From: Sipunculus nudus
Taxonomy: Eukaryota; Annelida; Sipuncula; Golfingiida; Sipunculidae
Reading direction: 5' to 3'
NCBI GenBank assembly: GCA_026874595.1
Contig: CM049316.1
Location: 35,595,339 to 35,659,338, forward strand
Length of the DNA: 64,000 nucleotides
Position numbers and translations under genes: made by a program. This document shows, piece by piece, positions 50,201 to 56,485 of the stretch (the stretch's first letter is position 1; each line of letters opens with the position of its first letter). The notes below the pieces were generated by a model. The model ran no database searches. It saw nothing but the letters and a program-made list of their open reading frames with translations, and was not told the origin of the DNA.

Positions 50201-53200
50201 AACAATGAATTTCATCAATTTATGTATAAAAGATTCTGTCCCTGGTTATTCCATAAAAGTAAGGAAGTTCACAACTTAAGGACTTCTGTTCAGGCAGCTG
50301 TAACTTTCCACAATATTACATGGCCATTTTCAGCAAAACAAATCTTGACAAAGTTTCAGGAAACATCGCAGGACCAGAAGAAAAGAAAAGTCCAGTCCAG
50401 AAAGGAGAGTGAAAGTTTGTCTTATGTGAATCTTCCTAGACAATTTGAACCCTGATAATGTGGTTTTTATTAGTTTTCATTTATATTAAATACCTTTGCA
50501 AGTTGCAACACTGATATTTGATACCATATAGGAACATCATCATTGTACAGTCTGAAGGGATACATATTACCTTGTTTGAAGACCATATTCCAACATGTGC
50601 ACATTTTATTCTGAAAGCATAAATAGTGGTTTCAACATACCTTGGTCCTTCACGGATATGAGCTGTGAAGATGCCGACGTATATGGAGACAATTGAGATG
50701 ATAACACAGAAGAGAGCCAATGGAGCGAATTTGCTGACGAACTTGACACCGAGGAACACCCAGATAAACATGATGACCAACAAACATGTGCCATACACTC
50801 GGAAGTTGTTAAAGGCATTTGCTTGAACTGTTATGTCACCAAATATGGACATCTGTGGAGCCATATATTTCTGAAATATCAGAAAACAGGAAAAGTATGA
50901 AATCTGAATTTCATATGATTAATAATTTTGTGCAATACAGGGTTTGCATAACTTGCAAATCATATTTTTAGAGAATAGTGACAAGATGCAAAAGAGGGCA
51001 AATTTCCTATCCCAATCACTAGTTCAATGTATAAATCAAGCGATTACATATTAATATTATTTCAAGGGATGGAATTAAGTTATTTTATTTTAGATTGTGA
51101 CTAGGGGAATTCCTGCAACAAAACAGTCATCCTCAACCTATTTTTATCTTATTTGACAACAAAAAGTGAATATGGGTATTTTTCAAGTCCTAATAATTAA
51201 AACTTTTTACTATTTTTACAGCAACAACAATGTAGCACATTTTATTGATGCTTTTTTAACATACTGACAGTCAAGTTTCCTTTGAAAGTTTCATCAAAGA
51301 GCTTATACCTCTTTACAAGAATAAATACCTCTTTACAAGGGTCAATACCTCTTTACAAGAGTCAATACTTCTTTACAAGGGTCAATACTTCTTTACAAGG
51401 GTCAATACCTCTCTACAAGGGTCAATACCTCTTTACAAGAGTTACTACAGTGGAACCTGTCTAAAAAACATCTCTCTTATAAGACCACCTGTCAATAAGA
51501 CCATCCTTCATTGAATTGAAAGCATTCGCATTGGTTATAACTGATGTGTCTAATATAGAAATAAGACCATCTGTAAATTAAGACCACAGTTGGTTGGTCA
51601 CTTGGGTGGTCTCATAACAGAAGTTTCACTTATTAAACAACAACATCAGGATGCTTCATGGTTGACTTAAAATACTAAAAACAAGATTACATGTTGATAA
51701 TACAGGAAATTCATCCCAGGCAAATACTTGATAAAGCTGCATGGTACAAATATATAGTCATCTATCACTGAAACTGTTGCTGATTCAAGGAATCTGAATG
51801 TAAACATCAGCAGCAGGAGGTTTATAACAGTGACTATTTCTGAAAGAAGATTAGCTTCCTGACAGGATCACAATCTTGTCACAATACAAATTAGGGATGC
51901 TTTCTTGCTGGGGTAAGCTGCAGTTATTTGAAGCTATTTCCAGTTATCTGTGGTCATCTACAGTTATGTTGAAGTGTTTTGTCCTTAAGTGTGGTCAAAT
52001 TTAGGTATGCTTTTTAGCTTAGGTAAATTGCAGTTATTTGAGGTTATTTGCATTTATCTGTGGTTAACTACAATTATAATGAAGTTATTTGTCCAAAAAT
52101 GAGGTCACATTTAGGGACACTTTTTAGCTGAGGGGAATTGCAGTTATATGAGGCTATTTCCAGTTATCTTTGGTTATCTACAGTTATGTTGAAGTGTTTT
52201 GTCCTAAAGTGTGGTCAAATTTTGGTATGCATTTTTAGCTGAGGTTAATTGCAGTTATTTGAGGTTATTTGCAGTTATCTGTGGTTGTCTACAGTTATAA
52301 TGAAGTTATTTGTCCAAAAGTCAGGTCAAATTTGTAGGGATGCTTTTTTGCTGAGGCAAATTGCAGTTATATAATGTTATTTGCAATTATTCTGGAGGTT
52401 ATTTGAGCAAAAGTGAGGTCAAGTTAAGTTTTCTTTTGTTATGATCTCACACTTATTGGTGGCGACAGAATCAGGCCACAATGAACTATAAGATCAAACC
52501 AGCAGAGGGATGGCCCCTTGTGTTATGTTTTATGGTAATTTTCCCGTAACTTATAACTAAATTGATCCCTAGAGAGTAATTTTCTGGAAGGACCACTCAC
52601 TAGACCCATTGTTCTTTCCGAGCACTTCCTTTTATTAGACCTGTTGATTTACCGCATTTGACAGTATTGATTTAGCAAGATTTTTTTTACGTTAAGAGCA
52701 CACCTCCCAACACAGACAGCACAGGACACTGTTTCTCTGCGGTAATTTCACAGCTAAGCCATGATGGATCACTCCACAACCCACTTCAAACAGCCAACAA
52801 AATTAGATGTTTTTCTTCAACTGCGCTAAATTTACTGCTCATTGCAGTCATGCTGTGCTCGTTTGTGCCCTTTCATTAGAGCAAACGGTTCTGTCAATAT
52901 AAGGAGTAATGAAGTATAACATATGTACCTGTCAAATTTGTCCATGCCACAAGTGATATATATTTATCATTGATAAGAAAATATGAATCAATATGTGTAT
53001 CATATGCTTTATCATTAGTTAATGACATTGTGCTAACATGAGAGATATTAACGGTTAAAATTAAGCCTGTCTGGGTAGAGATTTAAATGGTCAAATCTCT
53101 AAAGGTGTGCTCAGTGTCAAACCATAGATCAGCTCATTAAATAGGAGAACTAGTGTTAAAAGAGGCGATATTAATGTAGCAATAATTTATAAAGACCATC

Positions 53201-53986
53201 TGAATGTTACTGATTAAGGAAAAGAAAAGTGACCCAGGGGTCATGATGCTCAGCTGATGTATGACACTAAGAAATACTATCAACTATTGATGTTATGATC
53301 TAGTGAAAAATATTTGTTATATATAAGGAACCTTGAACAATTGGTAGAATGACTCCCAGAGAGCTCAAAATCAGTTTTTTAATTTCCAATAGTCCTTTGA
53401 GAATAGCTAACAGTGAGCTAAAAAAGTGAATTGTTCCACTGATGTGCTGCTATTTTTCAGAGATTTGTAGTGGTTTGTACACTGCAGTCACTCTAGATCT
53501 CCTTTCTTTTAACCACTTCTTTGTTTAGTACTTTTTCAGGGTTTCTACACCAGGGCTGGCTCAGGGCCAAGAATTCAGACTGATGAGATCATGTTTTCAC
53601 AAACTCCATGGCCACCCCCCATGCACAAACTATGCAATAATGGAAAATCAGCTCTTCAGTGTATGACCTTGAGAATAAGGTCGAGGTTATGCAAATGCAA
53701 ATCTGGGGCCTAGGACTAATACTGTGCCCAAATTTCAGTTTTTTGAAAATCAACCATTTTGGAGATCAAGCTTAACTGTGTTATCGGGATGAGGACTTAC
53801 CAACAAAATTTCCACAGCTCCTATGATGTACATGGCTGACGCACAACTGGTGCCCAGGTAGAAGAGGATACCTACAGCTCCTCCAAACTCCGGACCCAGC
53901 GCTCGCGAGATCATGAAGTACGAACCTCCGCCCGGCACCACACCATTTGTAGCGATGGCACTCATAGAGACGGCTGTGAGCATGGT
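28184..53986 (-). CDS. K-Cl cotransporter (SLC12A4-7 / KCC type), 3' 21 exons; gene span
   Basis: Joining exons 53801-53986, 50641-50870, 46541-46764, 45534-45674, 44540-44638, 43886-43943, 43091-43209, 41378-41552, 40194-40292, 39415-39534, 38649-38753, 38078-38246, 36904-36992, 36049-36155, 34845-34961, 34395-34484, 32937-33028, 32081-32188, 31446-31678, 29533-29666 and 28184-28275 gives 928 codons plus TGA with no stop and consistent phases. The product is an electroneutral plasma-membrane K+/Cl- symporter used in cell-volume and chloride control. KCC identity rests on the long extracellular loop between helices 5 and 6 (exon 3, four Cys and three N-glycosylation sequons), where Na-K-Cl cotransporters have their long loop elsewhere. 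It is also supported by [18 protein letters not shown] and a C-terminus ending [14 protein letters not shown] proteins are about 1,000-1,150 residues, so roughly 150-200 N-terminal residues (cytosolic tail, helix 1, most of helix 2) are missing from the window. The KCC subtype cannot be assigned. Confidence 0.97.
28276..29532 (-). other. U12-type intron 4 (KCC visible exons 20-21)
   Basis: 1257 bp. The 5' site is GTATCCTTTA. The branch site TTCCTTAAC is a perfect 9 of 9 consensus match, with its adenosine 10 nt before the end of the terminal AG. The phase is 1. It contains the hairpin-ended repeat at about 28830-29177. Confidence 0.93.
28830..29177 (+). mobile_element. Hairpin-ended repeat in KCC intron
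   Basis: It ends GAAAACATAGTATCCCCC, then AACTTTGTCTGGGGATACAA, a hairpin (GTATCCCC/GGGGATAC at 29150-29176). It shares its AAAACATAGTATCC lead-in with the tandem elements at 16560 and 59848. A GCGGCGGCGGCGGCAGCAGCAG tract precedes it. The 5' limit is approximate. Confidence 0.55.
29533..29666 (-). CDS. KCC visible exon 20: second regulatory threonine
   Basis: 134 bp, phase 2 to 1, acceptor TCTTCAG, donor GTATCCTTTA (U12-type). It encodes [20 protein letters not shown], then [20 protein letters not shown] and GEQS. The threonine of RRMHTAV (codon 29636-29638) corresponds to the second conserved C-terminal phosphorylation site through which WNK-SPAK signalling inhibits KCCs (KCC3 Thr1048). 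N-x-P-G-P-P is also conserved. Confidence 0.96.
30915..31180 (+). mobile_element. tRNA-derived SINE fragment in KCC intron
   Basis: TCTCAGGGTTTGAGCACAGG, ACTCAAAG and a box B-like GTTTGAATCTC form a worn tRNA-like head. It is close to the one at 15165 (shared GAGCACA and ACTCAAAG words). The body shows no poly-A end that I can delimit. Confidence 0.5.
31446..31678 (-). CDS. KCC visible exon 19: variable regulatory linker
   Basis: 233 bp, phase 0 to 2, acceptor TTTTTCAG, donor GTAAGT. It encodes [20 protein letters not shown], an acidic stretch ([20 protein letters not shown]) and [20 protein letters not shown], then [15 protein letters not shown]. This is the least conserved part of KCCs, where vertebrates use alternative exons and carry the first of two WNK/SPAK-regulated threonines. 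The piece NQYTFSASK may align with the vertebrate LTWTKDK site; if so the threonine is replaced by serine. That alignment is tentative. Confidence 0.9.
32081..32188 (-). CDS. KCC visible exon 18: C-domain
   Basis: 108 bp, phase 0 to 0, acceptor TATTACAG, donor GTAAGT. It encodes [20 protein letters not shown], then [19 protein letters not shown]-x-T-Y-E-R-T-x-M-M-E-Q-R is a KCC motif. The charged helix that follows is normal for the family. Confidence 0.96.
32720..32810 (-). mobile_element. tRNA-derived SINE fragment (minus strand)
   Basis: On the minus strand GTAGCCTGGGGGTTAAGG resembles box A and GGTTCAGGCCC resembles box B, with about tRNA spacing between them. It is short and lacks a recognisable body. 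Confidence 0.45.
32937..33028 (-). CDS. KCC visible exon 17: C-domain
   Basis: 92 bp, phase 1 to 0, donor GTAAGT. It encodes (Q)[18 protein letters not shown], then [12 protein letters not shown]. It matches V-D-D-N-S-I-Q-M-K-K-D-L-Q-x-F-L-Y-H-L-R of human KCC. Confidence 0.96.
33029..34394 (-). other. U12-type intron 3 (KCC visible exons 16-17)
   Basis: 1366 bp. The 5' site GTATCCTTTC is a U12 match. The branch region is weaker: TTTCCTGAG (6 of 9) has its adenosine 11 nt before the end of the terminal AG. The phase is 1. The acceptor CGCCGCAG lacks a polypyrimidine tract. Confidence 0.75.
34395..34484 (-). CDS. KCC visible exon 16: C-domain
   Basis: 90 bp, phase 1 to 1, acceptor ACACATCAG (no pyrimidine tract, as expected of a U12 intron). 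It encodes (H)[18 protein letters not shown], then [14 protein letters not shown]-x-L-x-L-L-P-F-L-L is invariant in KCCs. The donor GTATCCTTTC is also U12-type. Confidence 0.95.
34485..34844 (-). other. U12-type intron 2 (KCC visible exons 15-16)
   Basis: 360 bp. The 5' site GTATCCTTTA matches the U12 consensus. The branch-like TACCTTGAC (8 of 9) has its adenosine 11 nt before the end of the terminal AG. The phase is 1. Confidence 0.9.
34845..34961 (-). CDS. KCC visible exon 15: C-domain
   Basis: 117 bp, phase 1 to 1, acceptor TATGACAG. It encodes [20 protein letters not shown], then [19 protein letters not shown]. The donor is GTATCCTTTA, a U12-type 5' site. With the next exon the codon C|AT completes V-H-D-G-G as in human KCC. 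Confidence 0.95.
35340..36020. repeat. Diverged interspersed repeat related to 2350-2830 and 54080-54600
   Basis: The first part (35350-35830) parallels 2350-2830. The second part (GACCTCATTAAATATG ... CATCAAAGCCCTGGTAAGTTAT ... CATATAAAAAC) parallels 54240-54590. The elements are worn, and their class is not identified. Confidence 0.55.
36049..36155 (-). CDS. KCC visible exon 14: C-domain
   Basis: 107 bp, phase 2 to 1, acceptor TTGTGCAG, donor GTAAGT. It encodes [20 protein letters not shown], then [16 protein letters not shown]-x-G-G-L-x-H-N-T-V-x-M-x-W-P is conserved throughout the SLC12 cation-chloride cotransporters. Confidence 0.96.
36904..36992 (-). CDS. KCC visible exon 13: C-domain
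   Basis: 89 bp, phase 0 to 2, acceptor CCTTCCAG, donor GTAAGT. It encodes [20 protein letters not shown], then [10 protein letters not shown], aligned with MSTEKTKGFCQLVVSSSLRDG of human KCC. Confidence 0.93.
37585..37820. repeat. Combined fold-back and direct repeat in KCC intron
   Basis: GACCGAACTTGTCACCCCGTAACACCAGAAAAAT-type sequence near 37607-37640 reappears inverted at about 37698-37730. In addition 37619-37694 and 37740-37815 are direct copies (CCAGAAAAATTNTGTTTTAA, then TTCAACATACTGG, then AATTTCTG), 121 bp apart. The intron lies between visible exons 12 and 13. Confidence 0.85.
38078..38246 (-). CDS. KCC visible exon 12: C-domain
   Basis: 169 bp, phase 2 to 0, acceptor TTTTTCAG, donor GTGAGT. 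It encodes [20 protein letters not shown], then [20 protein letters not shown] and [25 protein letters not shown]-x-V-x-S-V-L-E-G matches KCC proteins. Confidence 0.96.
38649..38753 (-). CDS. KCC visible exon 11: start of cytosolic C-domain
   Basis: 105 bp, phase 2 to 2, acceptor TTTGACAG, donor GTAAGT. It encodes [20 protein letters not shown], then [26 protein letters not shown] opens the C-terminal domain of SLC12 transporters. Confidence 0.96.
39415..39534 (-). CDS. KCC visible exon 10: TM11 and TM12
   Basis: 120 bp, phase 2 to 2, acceptor CTTTACAG, donor GTAAGG. It encodes [20 protein letters not shown], then [20 protein letters not shown]. The SWYYAL tyrosines include the helix-10-side residue that contacts chloride in KCC structures (numbering varies among authors). 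The end of the membrane domain is here. Confidence 0.96.
40194..40292 (-). CDS. KCC visible exon 9: TM10 and following loop
   Basis: 99 bp, phase 2 to 2, acceptor TCTGCCAG, donor GTATGT. It encodes (M)[19 protein letters not shown], then [21 protein letters not shown]-x-Q-x-L-L-R-x-P-N-W-R-P is a KCC hallmark. Confidence 0.96.
40975..41151. mobile_element. Short inverted-repeat MITE (CAGTGGAAC type)
   Basis: The left end is CAGTGGAACCCCGCCTTGTG, then ACCACC. The right end reads AAGGTGGTCGTAATTGTTGA, then GTCCCACTG, its inverted counterpart, followed by TATATA. GACCA words recur inside. The ends resemble those at 57858-58829 and 51446-51630, suggesting a Tc1/mariner-like family of non-autonomous elements. 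A (TA)n tract grows from the right TA. Confidence 0.65.
41152..41202. repeat. (TA)n microsatellite
   Basis: A TA run of about 51 bp immediately next to the right end of the MITE. The IYIYIY frames across it are artefacts. Confidence 0.95.
41378..41552 (-). CDS. KCC visible exon 8: cytosolic loop and TM9
   Basis: 175 bp, phase 1 to 2, acceptor TTTTGCAG, donor GTAAGT. It encodes [20 protein letters not shown], then [20 protein letters not shown] and [13 protein letters not shown]. [13 protein letters not shown] and LDxxAPI are conserved SLC12 motifs. Confidence 0.96.
42074..42541. mobile_element. TTAA-flanked inverted-repeat MITE
   Basis: The left end is TTAAAGGTGCCCATTCACCT. The right end read inverted is TTAAAGGGGCCAAATCACCT. 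The termini are good inverted repeats bounded by TTAA, a duplication typical of piggyBac-like elements, although the class is an inference. There is no coding capacity. Related internal sequence occurs at 22980-23290. Confidence 0.65.
43091..43209 (-). CDS. KCC visible exon 7: TM8
   Basis: 119 bp, phase 2 to 1, acceptor TTTTACAG, donor GTCAGT. It encodes [20 protein letters not shown], then [22 protein letters not shown]-x-P-W-V-I and S-T[10 protein letters not shown] are invariant in KCCs. Confidence 0.96.
43886..43943 (-). CDS. KCC visible exon 6: TM7
   Basis: A 58-bp micro-exon, phase 1 to 2, donor GTAAGT. It encodes (Y)[19 protein letters not shown], matching human YLSCIVLFGACIEG...LRDK. 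It was found by following the U12 donor of the previous exon, and it restores the frame into the next exon exactly. Confidence 0.95.
43944..44539 (-). other. U12-type intron 1 (KCC visible exons 5-6)
   Basis: 596 bp. The 5' site is GTATCCTTGA. The branch-like GTCCTTGAC (8 of 9 to TTCCTTRAY) has its adenosine 11 nt before the end of the terminal AG. There is no polypyrimidine tract. The phase is 1. Confidence 0.88.
44540..44638 (-). CDS. KCC visible exon 5: TM6 end, SLC12 motif, TM7 start
   Basis: 99 bp, phase 1 to 1, acceptor TATAACAG. It encodes [20 protein letters not shown], then [13 protein letters not shown]. [20 protein letters not shown] is the most conserved SLC12 signature and includes the chloride-contacting G-I-M backbone. 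The donor is GTATCCTTG, a U12-type site, not a U2 donor; an open-frame read-through beyond it (CILDYLDV...) is intronic. Confidence 0.96.
45534..45674 (-). CDS. KCC visible exon 4: loop end and TM6
   Basis: 141 bp, phase 1 to 1, acceptor TTTTGCAG, donor GTAAGG. It reads [16 protein letters not shown], then [20 protein letters not shown] (helix 6) and SCT. In KCC structures the Pro and Thr of F-P-S-x-T-G line the ion pathway; both are present here. Confidence 0.96.
46541..46764 (-). CDS. KCC visible exon 3: large extracellular loop between TM5 and TM6
   Basis: 224 bp, phase 2 to 1, acceptor GGTTCCAG, donor GTAAGT. The peptide starts [13 protein letters not shown] and ends [14 protein letters not shown]. 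It contains four cysteines (ICML, PWCTK, RYCGD, EDCQF), matching the two-disulfide loop of KCCs, and sequons NVS, NGT and NNS for N-glycosylation. The NGIPG motif is typical of KCCs. Confidence 0.95.
47079..47099. repeat. (TA)n microsatellite
   Basis: A short TA run in the intron between visible exons 2 and 3. Confidence 0.9.
47339..49826 (+). mobile_element. GACCCATGGGTC-start element, copy 2
   Basis: It starts ACAAGGGACCCATGGGTCAC, then GCGCTCAGCTG, and ends CTATAGCTCAGATGACTTAC, then AGTCAGCTGAGCTAAAAA. The region 49150-49826 aligns with 20690-21392 (CAGATTTTAAAAGATTAAAT, then CCTTATGT, ACGTGCCACTGCCAAAGTTG, TTAATATCTCGAAGGAACGA). It lies in the KCC intron between visible exons 2 and 3 and lacks the internal doubling seen in copy 1. 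A partial start-like motif occurs at 53219-53262. Confidence 0.7.
48956..48970. repeat. Poly-G tract
   Basis: Fifteen consecutive G residues inside the copy-2 element. Confidence 0.95.
49882..50165 (+). mobile_element. Hairpin-ended repeat with GACAGACA tract
   Basis: It begins near CAGACAGACACACCAAAACC, runs through a GGACAGACAGACAG tract and ends with a hairpin at 50136-50161 (GTCCCCCA ... TGGGGGAC) followed by AATAA. The end structure parallels those at 29150, 16560 and 59848, though the stem sequence differs. Confidence 0.5.
50641..50870 (-). CDS. KCC visible exon 2: TM4 and TM5
   Basis: 230 bp, phase 0 to 2, acceptor ATATTTCAG, donor GTATGT. It begins [14 protein letters not shown], then [20 protein letters not shown] (helix 4), [20 protein letters not shown] (end of helix 4 into helix 5) and HIREGP. 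MRVYGTC and VKYVNK are the corresponding human KCC motifs. Confidence 0.95.
51305..51444. repeat. 20-bp minisatellite, seven units
   Basis: Seven consecutive units of TACCTCTTTACAAGGGTCAA with one to three changes each. The open frame across it ([12 protein letters not shown]...) is a by-product of the repeat. Confidence 0.95.
51446..51630. mobile_element. Inverted-repeat MITE (CAGTGGAACC / AAGTGAAAC ends)
   Basis: The left end is TACAGTGGAACCTGTCTAAA, followed by ATAAGACCACC. The right end inverted reads TAAGTGAAACTTCTGTTATG, then AGACCACC. It directly abuts the 20-bp minisatellite. Confidence 0.6.
51890..52430. repeat. Tandem array of about 111-bp units
   Basis: About five units with anchors like ATGCTTTNTTGCTGAGG, at roughly 51897, 52007, 52118, 52230 and 52340. 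Within each, AATTGCAGTTATTTGAGG and GCAGTTATCTGTGGTT form a shorter subrepeat. It lies in the KCC intron between visible exons 1 and 2. Confidence 0.85.
53801..53986 (-). CDS. KCC visible exon 1: end of TM2 and TM3
   Basis: 186 bp, phase 0 to 0, acceptor TCTTGCAG, donor GTAAGT. It encodes [15 protein letters not shown] (end of helix 2), [18 protein letters not shown] and helix 3 ([20 protein letters not shown]). The tyrosine of FYLG lies in the helix 3 region that contributes to potassium coordination in KCC structures. The preceding exon (helix 1) was searched for up to 64000 and not found. Confidence 0.96.
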
Positions 53987-54039
53987 CTGCAAGACACAAT
54001 GCAATGAGTATATATGTATGTGTCATCTCAGTGTAATAA

Positions 54040-54600
54040 AACACGAGCACCGCAAAAGTGTTTAAATGCCTGTTGTATATCTGGTGACCTTTGACTTTAT
54101 TAAATAGGCATTGTCAATTTTTGCAGTCAATTAAATCAAGGAAGTTACTTAAATGATCATTTAACATTCATACTGAATGTCAGCAAAGCCCATCAAATTC
54201 AAAGTTATCACAGAAATACCAAAAAGAAGTCTGGTGACCTCTGACCTCATTAAATATGCACAAAATTTGCCAGGAATCAAATTTAGGTGAAGTATAATAT
54301 TGGTTCATATATCTGTTGAGTTCATCAAAATTCATCATATTCCTGGTAAGTTATCACAGTGACCCCTTGTACCTATGACCTCATTAAATATATGTGGATT
54401 TTGCCAAGAACTGAACTCAGGTGAGCTAATCAATTGGTTAGTAGTAACAGTGAGTTTCAGGATAATCCAACAAAGCCCTGGTAAGTTATCATAGCTATAT
54501 AGGGGCACTAAAAGTTAACGGACTGATGTACATGACAGATGGTGGTATACCATAACCCTCTCGTCTAAAAAAGGCATATAAAAACATAAAAGCATCATAC
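54040..54600. repeat. Degenerate tandem repeat with CTGGTGACCTNTGAC units
   Basis: CTGGTGACCTTTGACTTTAT, TCTGGTGACCTCTGACCTCA and CCTATGACCTCATTAAATAT recur at about 120-150 bp intervals, alternating with CTGGTAAGTTATCA words. It ends near GGCATATAAAAACATAAAAG. It is related to 35815-36020. Confidence 0.7.
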
Positions 54601-54967
54601 ATGAGTTGACTTGGCCTCTCTCTTACCAGGGAAGGACTAGAAACTTATGGATTAAAACCAGCTACAGTGCTAGATGAATGAAAACATTATCTTCCCATTT
54701 TCCAGCAGGCTTGATACAGTGGAAGTGGTTAATTTGCCTTATCTGAATTTTCACACTTTTTTCATTTTACTGCATTAGCACAATAAGAATTTTCGCGCAA
54801 ATCAGTATGTAAGGGTAATTCATTTTTTAATCGATTATTAAAATATTTAAACAATTATATAAAAGACAGGTTTGTAGCAAACCTATCTACCCACTAACAA
54901 GTTCTGGGAGACTGGTTACCTGCTACGGGTGATTGAGTACCTTGACCACAAGATGTATACAATACAT

Positions 54968-56485
54968 AACTAGAATACGGGTAGTCGACAAACGACTACG
55001 TGTATCCACCTAAATCAGAGTGGAACGGGTGAAGTGAGGCATGGATTGAGTGGCAAGGGGAAACAGAGTGAAGTGTTGCATATTAGCATGGATGTCTGCA
55101 GCCAAATTGTGTATGTAGGTTCATAAAAATCCAGAAAGCTGTCCAAGTTGTATACATATGCCAAATTTAAGGCAGAAAAGTCAAACGCACTACATGTATA
55201 TGAGTGATTTTAGCCTGTGGCAGACAAACAGATGAACGCTGAACAAAAATGGTTGCAGGTGGCGCCACCAGTTTTGCGTATGATAAAGAGCTATGTGAGA
55301 TCTATACACATGCAAAATTTTGGCCCAATCGGTCAAACGGTTCCCAAGATATGAGCTTGGATGTCTGCTGCATAAACTAGAATGCAGGTGGCGCCACCTG
55401 TCATAAAATCAAGAGAGCTGTCAGGGATGTTTAAACCTGCAAAATTTTAGGCAGATATGTCAAACCACTGCTGACATATGAGTGACTTTATCCCATGGCA
55501 GACAAACAGACGGGAGCTGTGCAAAAATTGCTGCAGATGGGCCACCAGTTTTGCGTATGATAAAGAGCTATGTGAGATCTATACACATGCAAAATTTTGG
55601 CCCAATCGGTCAAACGGTTCCCAAGATATGAGCTTTGATGTCTGCAGCGTAAACGTGAATGTAGGTGGCGCCACCTGTCATAAAATCAGAAAAGCTATCC
55701 AGGTTGTTTATGCATGCCGAATTTTAGGCAGATATGTCAAACCACTGCCGAGATATGAGTGATTTCATCCCATGGCAGACAAACAGACGGGAGCTGTGCA
55801 AAAATGGCTGCAGGTAGCGCCACCAGTTTTGCGTATGATAAAGAGCTATGTGAGATCTATACACATGCAAAATTTTGGCCCAATCGGTCAAACAGTTCCC
55901 GAGATATGAGCTTGGATGTCTGCAGCGTAAACGTGAATGTAGGTGGTGCCACCTGTCATAAAATCAGAAGCGCTATCCAGGTTGTATATGCATGCCAAAT
56001 TTTAGGCAGATATGTCAAACCACTGCCGAGTCATAAGTGATTTTATCCCATGGCAGACAAACAGACGGGAGCTGTGCAAAAATGGCTGCAGGTGGCGCCA
56101 CCAGTTTTGCGTATGATAAAGAGCTATGTGAGATCTATACACATGCAAAATTTTGGCCCAATCGGTCAAACGGTTTCCGAGATATGAGCTTGGATGTCTT
56201 CAGCGTAAACGTGAATGTAGGTGGCGCCACCTGTCATAAAATCAGAAAAGCTATCCAGGATGTATACGCATGCCGAATTTCAGGTGAATCGGTCAAACCA
56301 CTGCAGAGATATGAGTGATTTTAACCCAAGGCAGACATACAGATGGACACTGTGCAAACATGGTTGCAGGTGGCGCCACCATTTTTTGTGTATGTTATAA
56401 AGCTCTCCAAGGGTTACATTTGTGCAAAAAAATTTTCCTGATCGGTCAAACGGTTCCCGAGAAACTCTGTTTTGGCGGATACAAT
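54968..56485 (+). mobile_element. Hairpin-ended tandem-repeat element, copy 2 (278-bp higher-order array)
   Basis: It starts AACTAGAATACGGGTAGTCG and ends CTCTGTTTTGGCGGATACAA. Between lies an array whose TTTTGCGTATGATAAAGAGC anchor occurs at 55271, 55548, 55826 and 56104 (spacing 277-278). Each unit consists of two related halves of about 139 bp, one reading GGCGCCACCAGTTTTGCG and the other GGCGCCACCTGTCATAAA. Three serial open frames of about 93 codons arise because the period is close to a multiple of three; they are not genes. The left part of the terminal hairpin is deleted. Confidence 0.85.

Noticed and set aside
50054-50455. 133-codon frame beginning with [15 protein letters not shown]
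   Set aside because: It arises from a GACAGACA tract and a hairpin-ended repeat inside a KCC intron. It has no protein similarity.
51282-51464. 60-codon frame with repeated LYLFTR/IPLYKG peptides
   Set aside because: It is a by-product of the 20-bp minisatellite; the three-frame cycling of the peptide repeat shows this.
53219-53262. Third full copy of the GACCCATGGGTC-start element
   Set aside because: Only a degenerate start-like motif is present; no matching 3' end was found nearby.
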